The notes under the pieces were generated by a model. It saw nothing but the letters and a program-made list of their open reading frames with translations. It searched no databases and was not told the DNA's origin. A program made the position numbers and the translations under genes. Below are positions 37,544-44,726 of a DNA stretch of 64,000 nucleotides, one piece after another. The DNA comes from Pseudotabrizicola algicola (GTDB lineage: Bacteria; Pseudomonadota; Alphaproteobacteria; Rhodobacterales; Rhodobacteraceae), in contig NZ_JAAIKE010000010.1 of the NCBI RefSeq assembly GCF_010915705.1, positions 1 to 64,000 of the forward strand, written 5' to 3'. Numbering within the stretch: position 1 is the first letter of the stretch; each line of letters opens with the position of its first letter.

Positions 37544-37968
37544 CCGTCTGGACCCCCGCGCTGGTCGAGGAACGGCTGGCCGAAGCCGCCTTCGTCCTGA
37601 AGCGTCTGCCCGAGCCCCGCAGGCAAGGTTACTTCAGCACCTGGCCTGCGGTCCTGCACAGCTTCGCCGACAAGGTCGGGCAGGAACCCAAACCGATGCG
37701 CGTGCTTCCCTCGCCGCAGGCAATCAGCCGCATGGAGGAAACGCTGACTTGGACTGCCTGCCTCGAGCCGGTGGACGGTCGCATCGTCTGGATGAAAGCC
37801 CATGGCGAGCGGTGGAAGGAGATCTGCTGGTCCGCGGGGTTGCACCGATCCGCCGCGCATCAGCACTGGCAATTCGGCCTCGCGGTGATCGCGCTCACCC
37901 TCAACAAGCGGCGGTTCAACCGCAACCTGTCGAAGCAGCGCGTGATCGAACTGGCGAGTGGCGCGTAA
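37540..37968 (+). CDS. DUF6362-like protein
   Basis: A 142-residue protein resembling DUF6362: an N-terminal WTPALVEERLAEAAFVLKRLPEP and a C-terminal WKEICWSAGLHRSAAHQHW helix-turn-helix, as in sigma-factor-like late regulators. It is the last gene of the early operon, where phages often place an activator of late transcription, and is followed by a gene-free stretch with a palindrome and a hairpin. A regulatory role is inference. Confidence 0.72.
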   Translation: MTVWTPALVEERLAEAAFVLKRLPEPRRQGYFSTWPAVLHSFADKVGQEPKPMRVLPSPQAISRMEETLTWTACLEPVDGRIVWMKAHGERWKEICWSAGLHRSAAHQHWQFGLAVIALTLNKRRFNRNLSKQRVIELASGA

Positions 37969-37985
37969 CCCCGCGCGCCAGATGG

Positions 37986-38008
37986 AAAATTGTCCGCCGG
38001 ACAGTTTT
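37986..38008. promoter_or_regulatory. 23-bp palindrome, candidate operator
   Basis: An 11-bp inverted repeat around a single central base, centred on TGTCCG-C-CGGACA and flanked by AAAAT and GTTTT (one mismatch). It lies 18 nt after the DUF6362-like gene and is a good dimeric regulator site. Confidence 0.5.
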
Positions 38009-38024
38009 CGAAGGGACAGAAAGC

Positions 38025-38062
38025 CCTCTCCCGGGCTAGAAAGTTGTTATGCTCGGGAGAGG
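38025..38062. other. 12-bp hairpin upstream of the methyltransferase gene
   Basis: CCTCTCCCGGGC pairs with GCTCGGGAGAGG (11 of 12 positions) around a 14-nt AT-rich loop. It is downstream of the early operon and could terminate it, although no U-tract follows. The rest of 37969-38380 has no supported gene; a tandem CCGGAGTCCGGAGTCCGG lies at 38328-38345. Confidence 0.45.
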
Positions 38063-38380
38063 AGCGCGCGGGGCAGGGGGCCACTGGCTTCCGGTATCCA
38101 GCGCGAGTCCGGTCGGGGTCCAGCCCCGGCGAGTTGGCGGTTCCTTCCTGGCCATATTCGTATGCTGGCGGGCGAAGCGCGGGACTTCGCCAGTGTCAGG
38201 GCCGGATTTTTGGGAAGCCATCTGGAATCCGGATCCACTCTCCCCCCGCACCAACCCCAATGAACGCTGGCCTTCAGGCCGGATACCCCGGACACCGCCG
38301 GACCCCTCGTGGAGTCCAGCGCGGCATCCGGAGTCCGGAGTCCGGCCTGCATCCACCTCATCGACGGAAACCACCCGCCC

Positions 38381-39700
38381 ATGACACTGAGCTTCGCCCC
38401 CGAGCGGATCGAGATGTGGCCGCTGGCCAAGCTCCAACCCTACGCGAAGAACGCGAAGGCGCACGGGCCGGACCAGGTCGCGAAGATCGCCGCCAGTATG
38501 GCCGAGTTCGGCTGGACCGTGCCCTGCCTCGTGAGCGAGGACGGCGAGCTGATTGCGGGCCATGGCCGCGTGCTGGCCGCGACGCAGCTCGGGCTGACCG
38601 AAGCGCCGGTGATCGTGCTCGGGCATCTGACCGAGGCGCAGCGGCGGGCGTACCGCATCGCGGACAACAAGCTGACCGAACTCGGCACCTGGGACGAGGC
38701 GCTGCTGTCGGCCGAATTGAACGACCTTCTGGCCGAGGATTTCGACCTCTCGCTGGTCGGGTTTTCCGATGGCGAACTCGACAAGCTGCTGGCCTACGTC
38801 GCGGAAGACGACGGTGAAGAAGGTGGCGCCGGGGGCTCCGTGCCGCCGGTGACCATCCCCGAACCGCCGCGCAATCCTGCGTCGCGCACCGGCGATCTGT
38901 GGATCCTTGGCGATCACCGCCTGCTGTGCGGTGACAGCACCAGCGCGACCGACGTGCGCCGCCTGATGAATGGCGAGCGGGCGATCCTGTTCGCGACCGA
39001 TCCGCCGTATCTCGTCGATTACGACGGCTCGAACCACCCGACGCGGAACAAGGACTGGTCTCAGTCCTACGGCGTCACCTGGGACGACAGCTCGCAGGGC
39101 GCGGAGCTCTACGACGGCTTCATCGCCGCCGCCGTAGCCGAGGCAATCACCGAGGACGCCGCTTGGTACTGCTGGCACGCCTCGCGCCGCCAGGCGATGC
39201 TGGAGGCCTGCTGGGAAAAGGCCGGGGCCTTTGTTCACCAGCAGATCATCTGGGTGAAGGACCGGGGGGTTCTGACCCGGTCGCACTACCTCTGGAAGCA
39301 CGAGCCCTGCTTCATGGGCTGGCGCCGCCCGAACCGCCCGCCGAAGGTGGCCGAGCAGACGCTGCCCTCGACCTGGGAAATGCCGTCCTTCGCGAAGGAC
39401 GAGCGCCCCGACCACCCGACGCCGAAACCACTCGACGCCTTCGGCATCCCGATGCGCCAGCATGTGGCGCGCGGTGGCCTCTGCTACGAGCCGTTCTCGG
39501 GCTCGGGCTCGCAGATCATGGCGGGCGAGGCCAACGGCCGCCGCGTCTTCGCGATGGAGATCAGCCCAGCCTATGTCGATGTCGCCGTCGAACGCTGGCA
39601 GGCGGAGACCGGGCGCGAGGCGATCCTCGACAGCGATGGTCGGACCTTCGCAGCGGTGAAGGCCGAGCGGCTGGGCGACTCTGCCGACGCTGCTGCCTGA
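38381..39700 (+). CDS. ParB-domain DNA methyltransferase (N6-A or N4-C, beta class)
   Basis: A 439-residue orphan methyltransferase. Residues 1-150 are a ParB/sulfiredoxin-like domain (AKNAKAHGPDQVAKIAAS, then ELIAGHGRVLAATQLG). The catalytic part has motif IV TDPPYLVDYDG before motif I YEPFSGSGSQIM, the beta-class order. These phage enzymes modify DNA without a partner nuclease, usually protecting against host restriction or serving regulation. The ATG at 38381 (MTLSFAPERI) is preferred to an upstream in-frame ATG that lacks family similarity. Confidence 0.9.
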   Translation: MTLSFAPERIEMWPLAKLQPYAKNAKAHGPDQVAKIAASMAEFGWTVPCLVSEDGELIAGHGRVLAATQLGLTEAPVIVLGHLTEAQRRAYRIADNKLTELGTWDEALLSAELNDLLAEDFDLSLVGFSDGELDKLLAYVAEDDGEEGGAGGSVPPVTIPEPPRNPASRTGDLWILGDHRLLCGDSTSATDVRRLMNGERAILFATDPPYLVDYDGSNHPTRNKDWSQSYGVTWDDSSQGAELYDGFIAAAVAEAITEDAAWYCWHASRRQAMLEACWEKAGAFVHQQIIWVKDRGVLTRSHYLWKHEPCFMGWRRPNRPPKVAEQTLPSTWEMPSFAKDERPDHPTPKPLDAFGIPMRQHVARGGLCYEPFSGSGSQIMAGEANGRRVFAMEISPAYVDVAVERWQAETGREAILDSDGRTFAAVKAERLGDSADAAA

Positions 39701-40689
39701 TGGCTGTCTACTACAACGATGCCGATCCCGCGGCCTGCGCCTGGTTGCGGGAGCTGATCGCGGCCGGGCTCCTGCCTGCCGGCGATGTGGACGAGCGCTC
39801 TATCCTCGAGGTGGAGCCCGCCGACCTGCGCGGCTTCGCGCAATGCCATTTCTTCGCCGGGATCGGTGGCTGGCCTTATGCGCTCCGCCTTGCTGGCGTG
39901 GCCGAGGATCTGCCCGTCTGGACTGGCTCGCCGCCCTGCCAGCCCTTCAGCCAGGCCGGGCAGCTCAAGGGACAAGACGATGACCGCCACCTCGCCCCGG
40001 TATTCCTGCGACTCGTCGCAGCCTGCCGACCGGAGCTCGTCTTCGGCGAGCAGGTCGCGAGCGCGGCAGTGCTCGGACCGGTTGGCGGCGCGGCTGGAAC
40101 AGCGGCTGAGGGCGCGGCTTGCTGGGCGTGGTTCGACGCTCTGGCAGCTGACCTGGAAGCGGCATCATACGCCGTCGCGGCGGCCGATCTGCCGGCTGCG
40201 GGCATCGGCGCGCCGCACATCCGCCAGCGGCTGTTCTTCGGAGCCGTCGCCGCGGACACAGTCACTCGCGGGTTGGGCTACGGCCTCGGCGCGGGATCAC
40301 AAGGACGGATCGGAATGCTCGGCGGTGCCAATCAATGCGCTGCTCGGCCGGCAGGTCTGGCTGGCGGGCTGGCCGACGGCGATGGCAGGCTCGCCAGCGA
40401 CAGAAAGCTACAATGCGGCCGGCAACACGGATGCGAGCCGCAGGACGGTGAAGCTGGTGAACTGGTCGAAGTCGCCGACCCCGCCGGGACCTGCGCGACG
40501 GACGGCGTCTGGCGAGATCCGGACTGGCTCCTCTGCCGCGATGGCGGCTGGCGGCCCGTTGAGTCCGGAACATTCCCGCTGGCTGATGGGATACCCGGCC
40601 GCATGGGGCTGCTGCGGGGCTACGGCAATGCGATCGTACCGCCGCTCGCGGCGGAGTTCGTGATGGCGTTTCTGGAGAGCCTGCGATGA
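39700..40689 (+). CDS. DNA cytosine-5 methyltransferase (phage Dcm-like)
   Basis: A 329-residue C5-cytosine methyltransferase. Motif I is FFAGIGGW (residues about 50-57), motif IV TGSPPCQPFSQAG with the catalytic Cys, motif VI-like VFGEQVAS, motif VIII HIRQRLFFG and motif X LRGYGNAIVPPLAAEF. The target-recognition region (about 185-280) is short. The start ATG shares one base with the previous stop. The same DNA is also open in the next frame over nearly its whole length, and that frame resembles other phage methyltransferase C-termini (see findings). Confidence 0.85.
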   Translation: MAVYYNDADPAACAWLRELIAAGLLPAGDVDERSILEVEPADLRGFAQCHFFAGIGGWPYALRLAGVAEDLPVWTGSPPCQPFSQAGQLKGQDDDRHLAPVFLRLVAACRPELVFGEQVASAAVLGPVGGAAGTAAEGAACWAWFDALAADLEAASYAVAAADLPAAGIGAPHIRQRLFFGAVAADTVTRGLGYGLGAGSQGRIGMLGGANQCAARPAGLAGGLADGDGRLASDRKLQCGRQHGCEPQDGEAGELVEVADPAGTCATDGVWRDPDWLLCRDGGWRPVESGTFPLADGIPGRMGLLRGYGNAIVPPLAAEFVMAFLESLR

Positions 40690-40910
40690 AGCAGAGCCGG
40701 ACCATGTCGATGGTCGAGGCCGCGGCAAACGTTGTCGTCGGCTACGTTTTGGCCATCGCCACGCAGATCGTCGTGTTCCCGTGGTTCGGGATCGAGACGG
40801 GCCTCGCGGAGCATCTGTCCATCGGCCTCGCCTTCGTGGGCGTGTCGCTGGCGCGGGGCTATCTGCTGCGCAGGCTGTTCGAGGCGATCCGGATGCGGAG
40901 CGTGGAATAA
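40686..40910 (+). CDS. Small phage membrane protein (DUF7220-like)
   Basis: A 74-residue protein with two hydrophobic segments (NVVVGYVLAIATQIVVFPWF and IGLAFVGVSLARGYLL) and a basic C-terminus ending FEAIRMRSVE. The pattern MVEAAANVVVGY matches small phage inner-membrane proteins annotated DUF7220. Its function is unknown. It overlaps the methyltransferase stop by 4 nt. Confidence 0.7.
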   Translation: MKQSRTMSMVEAAANVVVGYVLAIATQIVVFPWFGIETGLAEHLSIGLAFVGVSLARGYLLRRLFEAIRMRSVE

Positions 40911-40964
40911 GGGACCGCCGCCCCATGCGGGACGGCGGCATCGGGACCGTCGTGATATGCGGTG

Positions 40965-41537
40965 TCAGTCCTCGGCGATCATGTACGCCCTGCCGCGCCC
41001 CTCGATCTTGTCAGAGGTGATCGTCAGGCCGAGTTTCTTTTTCAACGCGCCGGCAAGCGCACCCCTCACCGTGTGCGGTCTCCAGTCCAAGGCGGTGACG
41101 ATCTCGTCGATGGTTGCGCCACCCTCGGCGCGGAGCATCTCGATCAACTTCGCCTGCTTCGTTCCCTCGCGCGGCTTGCGCGTCTTGGGCGCGGCCTCAG
41201 GTTCTTTGGGAGTGTCCGGCGCGGGCTCCTCGGTCGGCGCGTCCGTCGCGCCCGCAGGCGCGGGGTTCGCGTCCTTGAGCTCGATGCCGATGGCGGCGAG
41301 GCCGGCGTCGGTGGCGACCAGCGTGACGCCGTGGCCGTCGCCGGTCTCGCGCCAGATGGGCTCGCGGTTGCGCTTGTCGGCGTCGACCTCCTGCAGGAAC
41401 CCCTTGGCGAGCATCGTGCCGACCACCTTGGCAGCGGCGCCGCCCCGCAGGCTCTCGGGCAACGGCAGGGCGATGTGCTCGGGCCGCTGGGCGGCCGCGC
41501 TCAGGATCAGGGCTTGGGTGTCGGAAAGCTTGGTCAT
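40965..41537 (-). CDS. DUF3489 protein
   Basis: A 190-residue protein. The C-terminal domain (about 120-190: GTKQAKLIEMLRAEGGATID, then WRPHTVRGALAGALKKKLGL) is a winged-helix-like DUF3489 domain. Residues about 85-120 are a Pro/Ala-rich linker, and the N-terminal half may be another helical DNA-binding domain. It is transcribed leftward between the rightward early and late blocks and could regulate the divergent late promoter; this is inference. Confidence 0.85.
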   Translation of the reverse strand: MTKLSDTQALILSAAAQRPEHIALPLPESLRGGAAAKVVGTMLAKGFLQEVDADKRNREPIWRETGDGHGVTLVATDAGLAAIGIELKDANPAPAGATDAPTEEPAPDTPKEPEAAPKTRKPREGTKQAKLIEMLRAEGGATIDEIVTALDWRPHTVRGALAGALKKKLGLTITSDKIEGRGRAYMIAED

Positions 41538-41627
41538 CGTCGTCTCCCGTATCAGGGCGCGCGGAATGCGGGCCCTTCTACGAGGCCGAGCCCGCCAGTC
41601 GGCGGGCGGGACCGGGAGCGGGTCGTC

Positions 41628-41852
41628 TCACTCGGCGTGTTCGCCTTCGCTGAAGGCCATGTCGGTGATTTCGCGCAGCTTGGCGCGGTAGTGGTTCAGG
41701 GTGCCGACATGGCCCCAGTTGATCTCGTCGGGGCTGGTCTCGAAATGGTCGGCGCTAAGCGCGGCGAGCCGCTCCAGCATCGCGTCGATCTCGGACTTGG
41801 CGGCGATGAAGGCGTCGAGGGCTTTCGTGTTGTCGGTCGCGCGGGTGGTCAT
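41628..41852 (-). CDS. Small hypothetical protein upstream of DUF3489
   Basis: A 74-residue helical acidic protein (MTTRATDNTKALDAFIAAKS, ending FSEGEHAE). It is probably the first gene of a short leftward operon with the DUF3489 gene. No family name is known to me. It is divergent from the terminase genes; the 111-nt gap between them contains an inverted repeat at 41914-41932. Confidence 0.6.
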   Translation of the reverse strand: MTTRATDNTKALDAFIAAKSEIDAMLERLAALSADHFETSPDEINWGHVGTLNHYRAKLREITDMAFSEGEHAE

Positions 41853-41913
41853 CGTGGTGGCTCCGTGCTGAGTTGCATCGCTTCGTTGGAGACACGCTCC
41901 CTCTGTCCGCCGC

Positions 41914-41932
41914 GCTTATCAACTCCATAAGC
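41914..41932. promoter_or_regulatory. Inverted repeat between DUF3489 operon and terminase genes
   Basis: GCTTAT and ATAAGC form a 6-bp inverted repeat with a 7-nt spacer in an unusually AT-rich stretch between divergent operons. A GATAAT hexamer follows at 41947-41952, but no matching -35 is seen. It is a candidate late-promoter control site. Confidence 0.35.
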
Positions 41933-41963
41933 AAATGATTTCGAATGATAATCGGAGCTGTCG

Positions 41964-42560
41964 ATGCAGGGCATGAGCGAGCGCCAGTACGCCGCCCATG
42001 TCGGGCTGTCGCGCGGCGCGATCCAGAAGGCCAAGACGGCCGAGCGCCTGGTTCTCTATCCCGACGGCAGCATCAACGCGGCCGCCAGCGACGCCCGGCG
42101 CGCCGAGACGACGGACCCGTCCAAGACCCGAAAGCCGCCCGAGCCGAAGCTGAAGCCCGTCCCCGAGGCGGCGGTCGCCGCCGTTGGCGACACGCTGCGC
42201 GAACAGGGGCTGGCGGTCCCGGCGGTCGGCGGCAGCACGACCTTCCTGCAGGCGAAGACCGCGAACGAGGTGCTGAAGGCGCAGGAACGGCGCATCCGGC
42301 TCCAGAAGCTGAAGGGGGAATTGATCGAGCGGGCGCGCGCGCTGGCGCTGGTGTTCCGCCTGGCGCGCGAGGAACGGGACGCATGGGTGACCTGGCCTGC
42401 ACGTGCGGCGGCGCTGATGGCGGCCGAGCTCTCGGCCTCGTGCAGCGACGCGACGGGCCAGCAGATCACCGTGGAGCCAGCCTCAATGCAGAAGGTCTTG
42501 GAGAAACATGTACGCGCCCACCTCGACGAACTCGCCGAGGTCCGGCCCGACTTCCGATGA
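41964..42560 (+). CDS. Small terminase subunit (Nu1-like)
   Basis: A 198-residue DNA-recognition subunit of the packaging motor. The N-terminal segment MSERQYAAHVGLSRGAIQKA (residues 4-23) is a helix-turn-helix like lambda Nu1, a linker of about 50 residues follows, and residues 90-198 are helical for oligomerisation. ATG at 41964 or 41973 is possible; GGAG lies upstream. The stop overlaps the large-subunit start region by 53 nt. Confidence 0.78.
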   Translation: MQGMSERQYAAHVGLSRGAIQKAKTAERLVLYPDGSINAAASDARRAETTDPSKTRKPPEPKLKPVPEAAVAAVGDTLREQGLAVPAVGGSTTFLQAKTANEVLKAQERRIRLQKLKGELIERARALALVFRLAREERDAWVTWPARAAALMAAELSASCSDATGQQITVEPASMQKVLEKHVRAHLDELAEVRPDFR

Positions 42561-44514
42561 GAGCGGCGATGGCCTGACGGACTTCGACGGCGCGGGCGAG
42601 ATCCGGCGCGCCTGGGGCAACGGGCTGCGGCCCGACCCGGACCTGACCGTTTCGGAATGGGCGGACCGGCACCGCATGCTCTCGGGTCGCGCCTCGGCCG
42701 AGCCGGGGCGGTATCGGACGGTGCGCACGCCCTACATGCGCGAGATCATGGACCGTCTGTCGCCGGGAGATCCCACGCAGCGGATCGTGTTCATGAAGGC
42801 CGCGCAGGTCGGGGCGACCGAGGCCGGCAACAACTGGATCGGGTTCGCCATCCACCAGGCGCCGGGGCCGATGCTGGCTGTCCAGCCGACGGTGGAACTG
42901 GCAAAGCGCAACTCGCGCCAGCGGATCGATCCGCTGATCGACGAAAGCCCGGAGCTGCGGGAGCGGGTCAAACCGGCCCGGTCCCGCGATGCGGGCAACA
43001 CCATGCTGTCCAAGGAGTTCGCGGGCGGCATCCTGATCATGACCGGGGCCAACTCGGCGGTCGGGCTGCGCTCGACCCCGGCGCGCTACATCTTCCTCGA
43101 CGAGGTCGATGCCTATCCGGCCTCGGCCGACGAGGAAGGCGACCCGGTCACGCTGGCTGAAGCGCGATCGCTGACCTTCGCCCATCGGCGCAAGGTTCTG
43201 CTGGTCTCGACGCCGACGATCCGGGGGCTAAGCCGGATCGAACGCGAGTACGAGGCGAGCGATCAGCGGCGGTTCTACGTGCCGTGCCCGCATTGCGGCA
43301 CGATGCAGTGGCTGAAGTTCGACCGGCTGCGCTGGCAGAAGGGCCGTCCGGAGACGGCGGAATATCACTGCGAGGGCTGCGACGCGGCAATCGCGGAACA
43401 CCACAAGACGGCGATGCTGGAGGGCGGCGAATGGCGGGCGACCGCCACGGCCGCTGACCCGACCACGGTCGGGTATCACCTCTCGGCGCTCTACTCGCCG
43501 ATCGGCTGGCTGAGCTGGGAGCGGATCGTGCGGGCATGGGACGCGGCCCAAGGGTCGGACGAGGCAATCAAGGCGTTCCGCAACACGATCCTCGGCGAGA
43601 CATGGGTCGAGAGTGGCGAAGCGCCGGACTGGCAGCGGCTCTACGACCGTCGCGAAGCATGGCGCCCCGGCACGGTGCCCGCGGGTGGGCTGTTCCTGAC
43701 CGCCGGGGCCGACGTGCAGAAGGACCGGATCGAGGTCGATGTCTGGGCATGGGGCCGCGGCCTGGAAAGCTGGCTCGTCGACCACGTCGTGATCGAGGGC
43801 GGGCCCGACCGGCATGACGCATGGTCTGATCTGACCGCGATGCTCGACCGAAGCTGGCCGCACGAACGCGGCGCGCACCTTCGCATCGCGCGGCTTGCCA
43901 TCGACACCGGCTACGAGGCCCCGGCGGTTTATGCCTGGTCGCGGCAGGTCGGCTTCGCGCAGGTGGCCCCGGTGAAAGGTGTCGAGGGGTTCAATCGCTC
44001 GAGCCCGGTGTCGGGGCCGACCTTCGTCGACGCCACCGAGGGCGGGAAGCGCCTGCGCCGCGGTGCCCGGCTCTGGACGGTGGCGGTGTCGACCTTCAAG
44101 GCCGAAACCTATCGCTTCCTGCGGCTTGAACGGCCGACCGAGGAGGACATGGCCGAGGGGGCGGCGTTCCCACCCGGCTCGGTGCATCTGCCGAGTTGGG
44201 TCGAGAACGAATGGCTGAAGCAGTTCGTGGCCGAACAATTGGTCACGGTGCGCACCAAGCGCGGCTTCGCCCGGCTCGAATGGCAGAAGCTGCGCGAGCG
44301 GAACGAGGCGCTGGACTGCCGGGTCTATGCCCGCGCCGCTGCCTGGATCGCCGGTGCCGACCGGTGGACCGACGAGAAATGGCGCGACCTCGAGGATCAG
44401 CTTGGGGCTGTTCCCGAGGGGAACGCCCCGGCAGGCGAAATTCGCAGGGACGGACAGGCCCCGCAAGGCAAGCGGCGTTCCGATTGGCTCGGGCGGCGTG
44501 GAGGGTGGTTTTGA
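42508..44514 (+). CDS. Large terminase subunit (lambda GpA family)
   Basis: A 668-residue GpA-type packaging ATPase and nuclease. The ATPase part has MKAAQVGATEAGNNW (Walker A-like, residues 92-106) and FLDEVDAYPASADEEGDP (Walker B region). The C-terminal nuclease has the GADVQKDRIEVDVWAWG segment with its metal-binding Asp, and GRRSDWL near the end. A cysteine pair CPHCGTMQW and CEGC is also present. The start overlaps the small subunit by 53 nt with no better in-frame start nearby. Lambda-type cos or related packaging is implied. Confidence 0.93.
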   Translation: MYAPTSTNSPRSGPTSDESGDGLTDFDGAGEIRRAWGNGLRPDPDLTVSEWADRHRMLSGRASAEPGRYRTVRTPYMREIMDRLSPGDPTQRIVFMKAAQVGATEAGNNWIGFAIHQAPGPMLAVQPTVELAKRNSRQRIDPLIDESPELRERVKPARSRDAGNTMLSKEFAGGILIMTGANSAVGLRSTPARYIFLDEVDAYPASADEEGDPVTLAEARSLTFAHRRKVLLVSTPTIRGLSRIEREYEASDQRRFYVPCPHCGTMQWLKFDRLRWQKGRPETAEYHCEGCDAAIAEHHKTAMLEGGEWRATATAADPTTVGYHLSALYSPIGWLSWERIVRAWDAAQGSDEAIKAFRNTILGETWVESGEAPDWQRLYDRREAWRPGTVPAGGLFLTAGADVQKDRIEVDVWAWGRGLESWLVDHVVIEGGPDRHDAWSDLTAMLDRSWPHERGAHLRIARLAIDTGYEAPAVYAWSRQVGFAQVAPVKGVEGFNRSSPVSGPTFVDATEGGKRLRRGARLWTVAVSTFKAETYRFLRLERPTEEDMAEGAAFPPGSVHLPSWVENEWLKQFVAEQLVTVRTKRGFARLEWQKLRERNEALDCRVYARAAAWIAGADRWTDEKWRDLEDQLGAVPEGNAPAGEIRRDGQAPQGKRRSDWLGRRGGWF

Positions 44515-44516
44515 AC

Positions 44517-44726
44517 ATGACGGACTGGACGGAAACCGAGCTCTCGGCGCTTCGCCGCGCCTATGCCAGCGGCACGACCCGGGTCAGCTATGACGGGAAG
44601 TCGGTGGATTACGGCTCGGCCGAGGATCTGCTCGCCCGCATCCGCACCATTGAGCGCGCCATCGCAGGCGTCGACCGGCCACTGCCGATTGCCGGGCTCG
44701 CCGGCTTCTCGCGCGGGGATCGCTGA
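44517..44726 (+). CDS. gpW-like head-tail joining protein
   Basis: A 69-residue protein resembling lambda gpW and its relatives: WTETELSALRRAYASGTTRV, then YGSAEDLLARIRTIERAI. gpW fills the portal vertex before tail attachment. It begins 3 nt after the terminase stop and overlaps the portal start by 1 nt, the same order as lambda (A-W-B). Confidence 0.82.
   Translation: MTDWTETELSALRRAYASGTTRVSYDGKSVDYGSAEDLLARIRTIERAIAGVDRPLPIAGLAGFSRGDR

Noticed and set aside
38049-38384. A 111-codon open frame in the gap before the methyltransferase
   Set aside because: It starts inside the hairpin, is low-complexity and covers tandem repeats; no ribosome-binding site.
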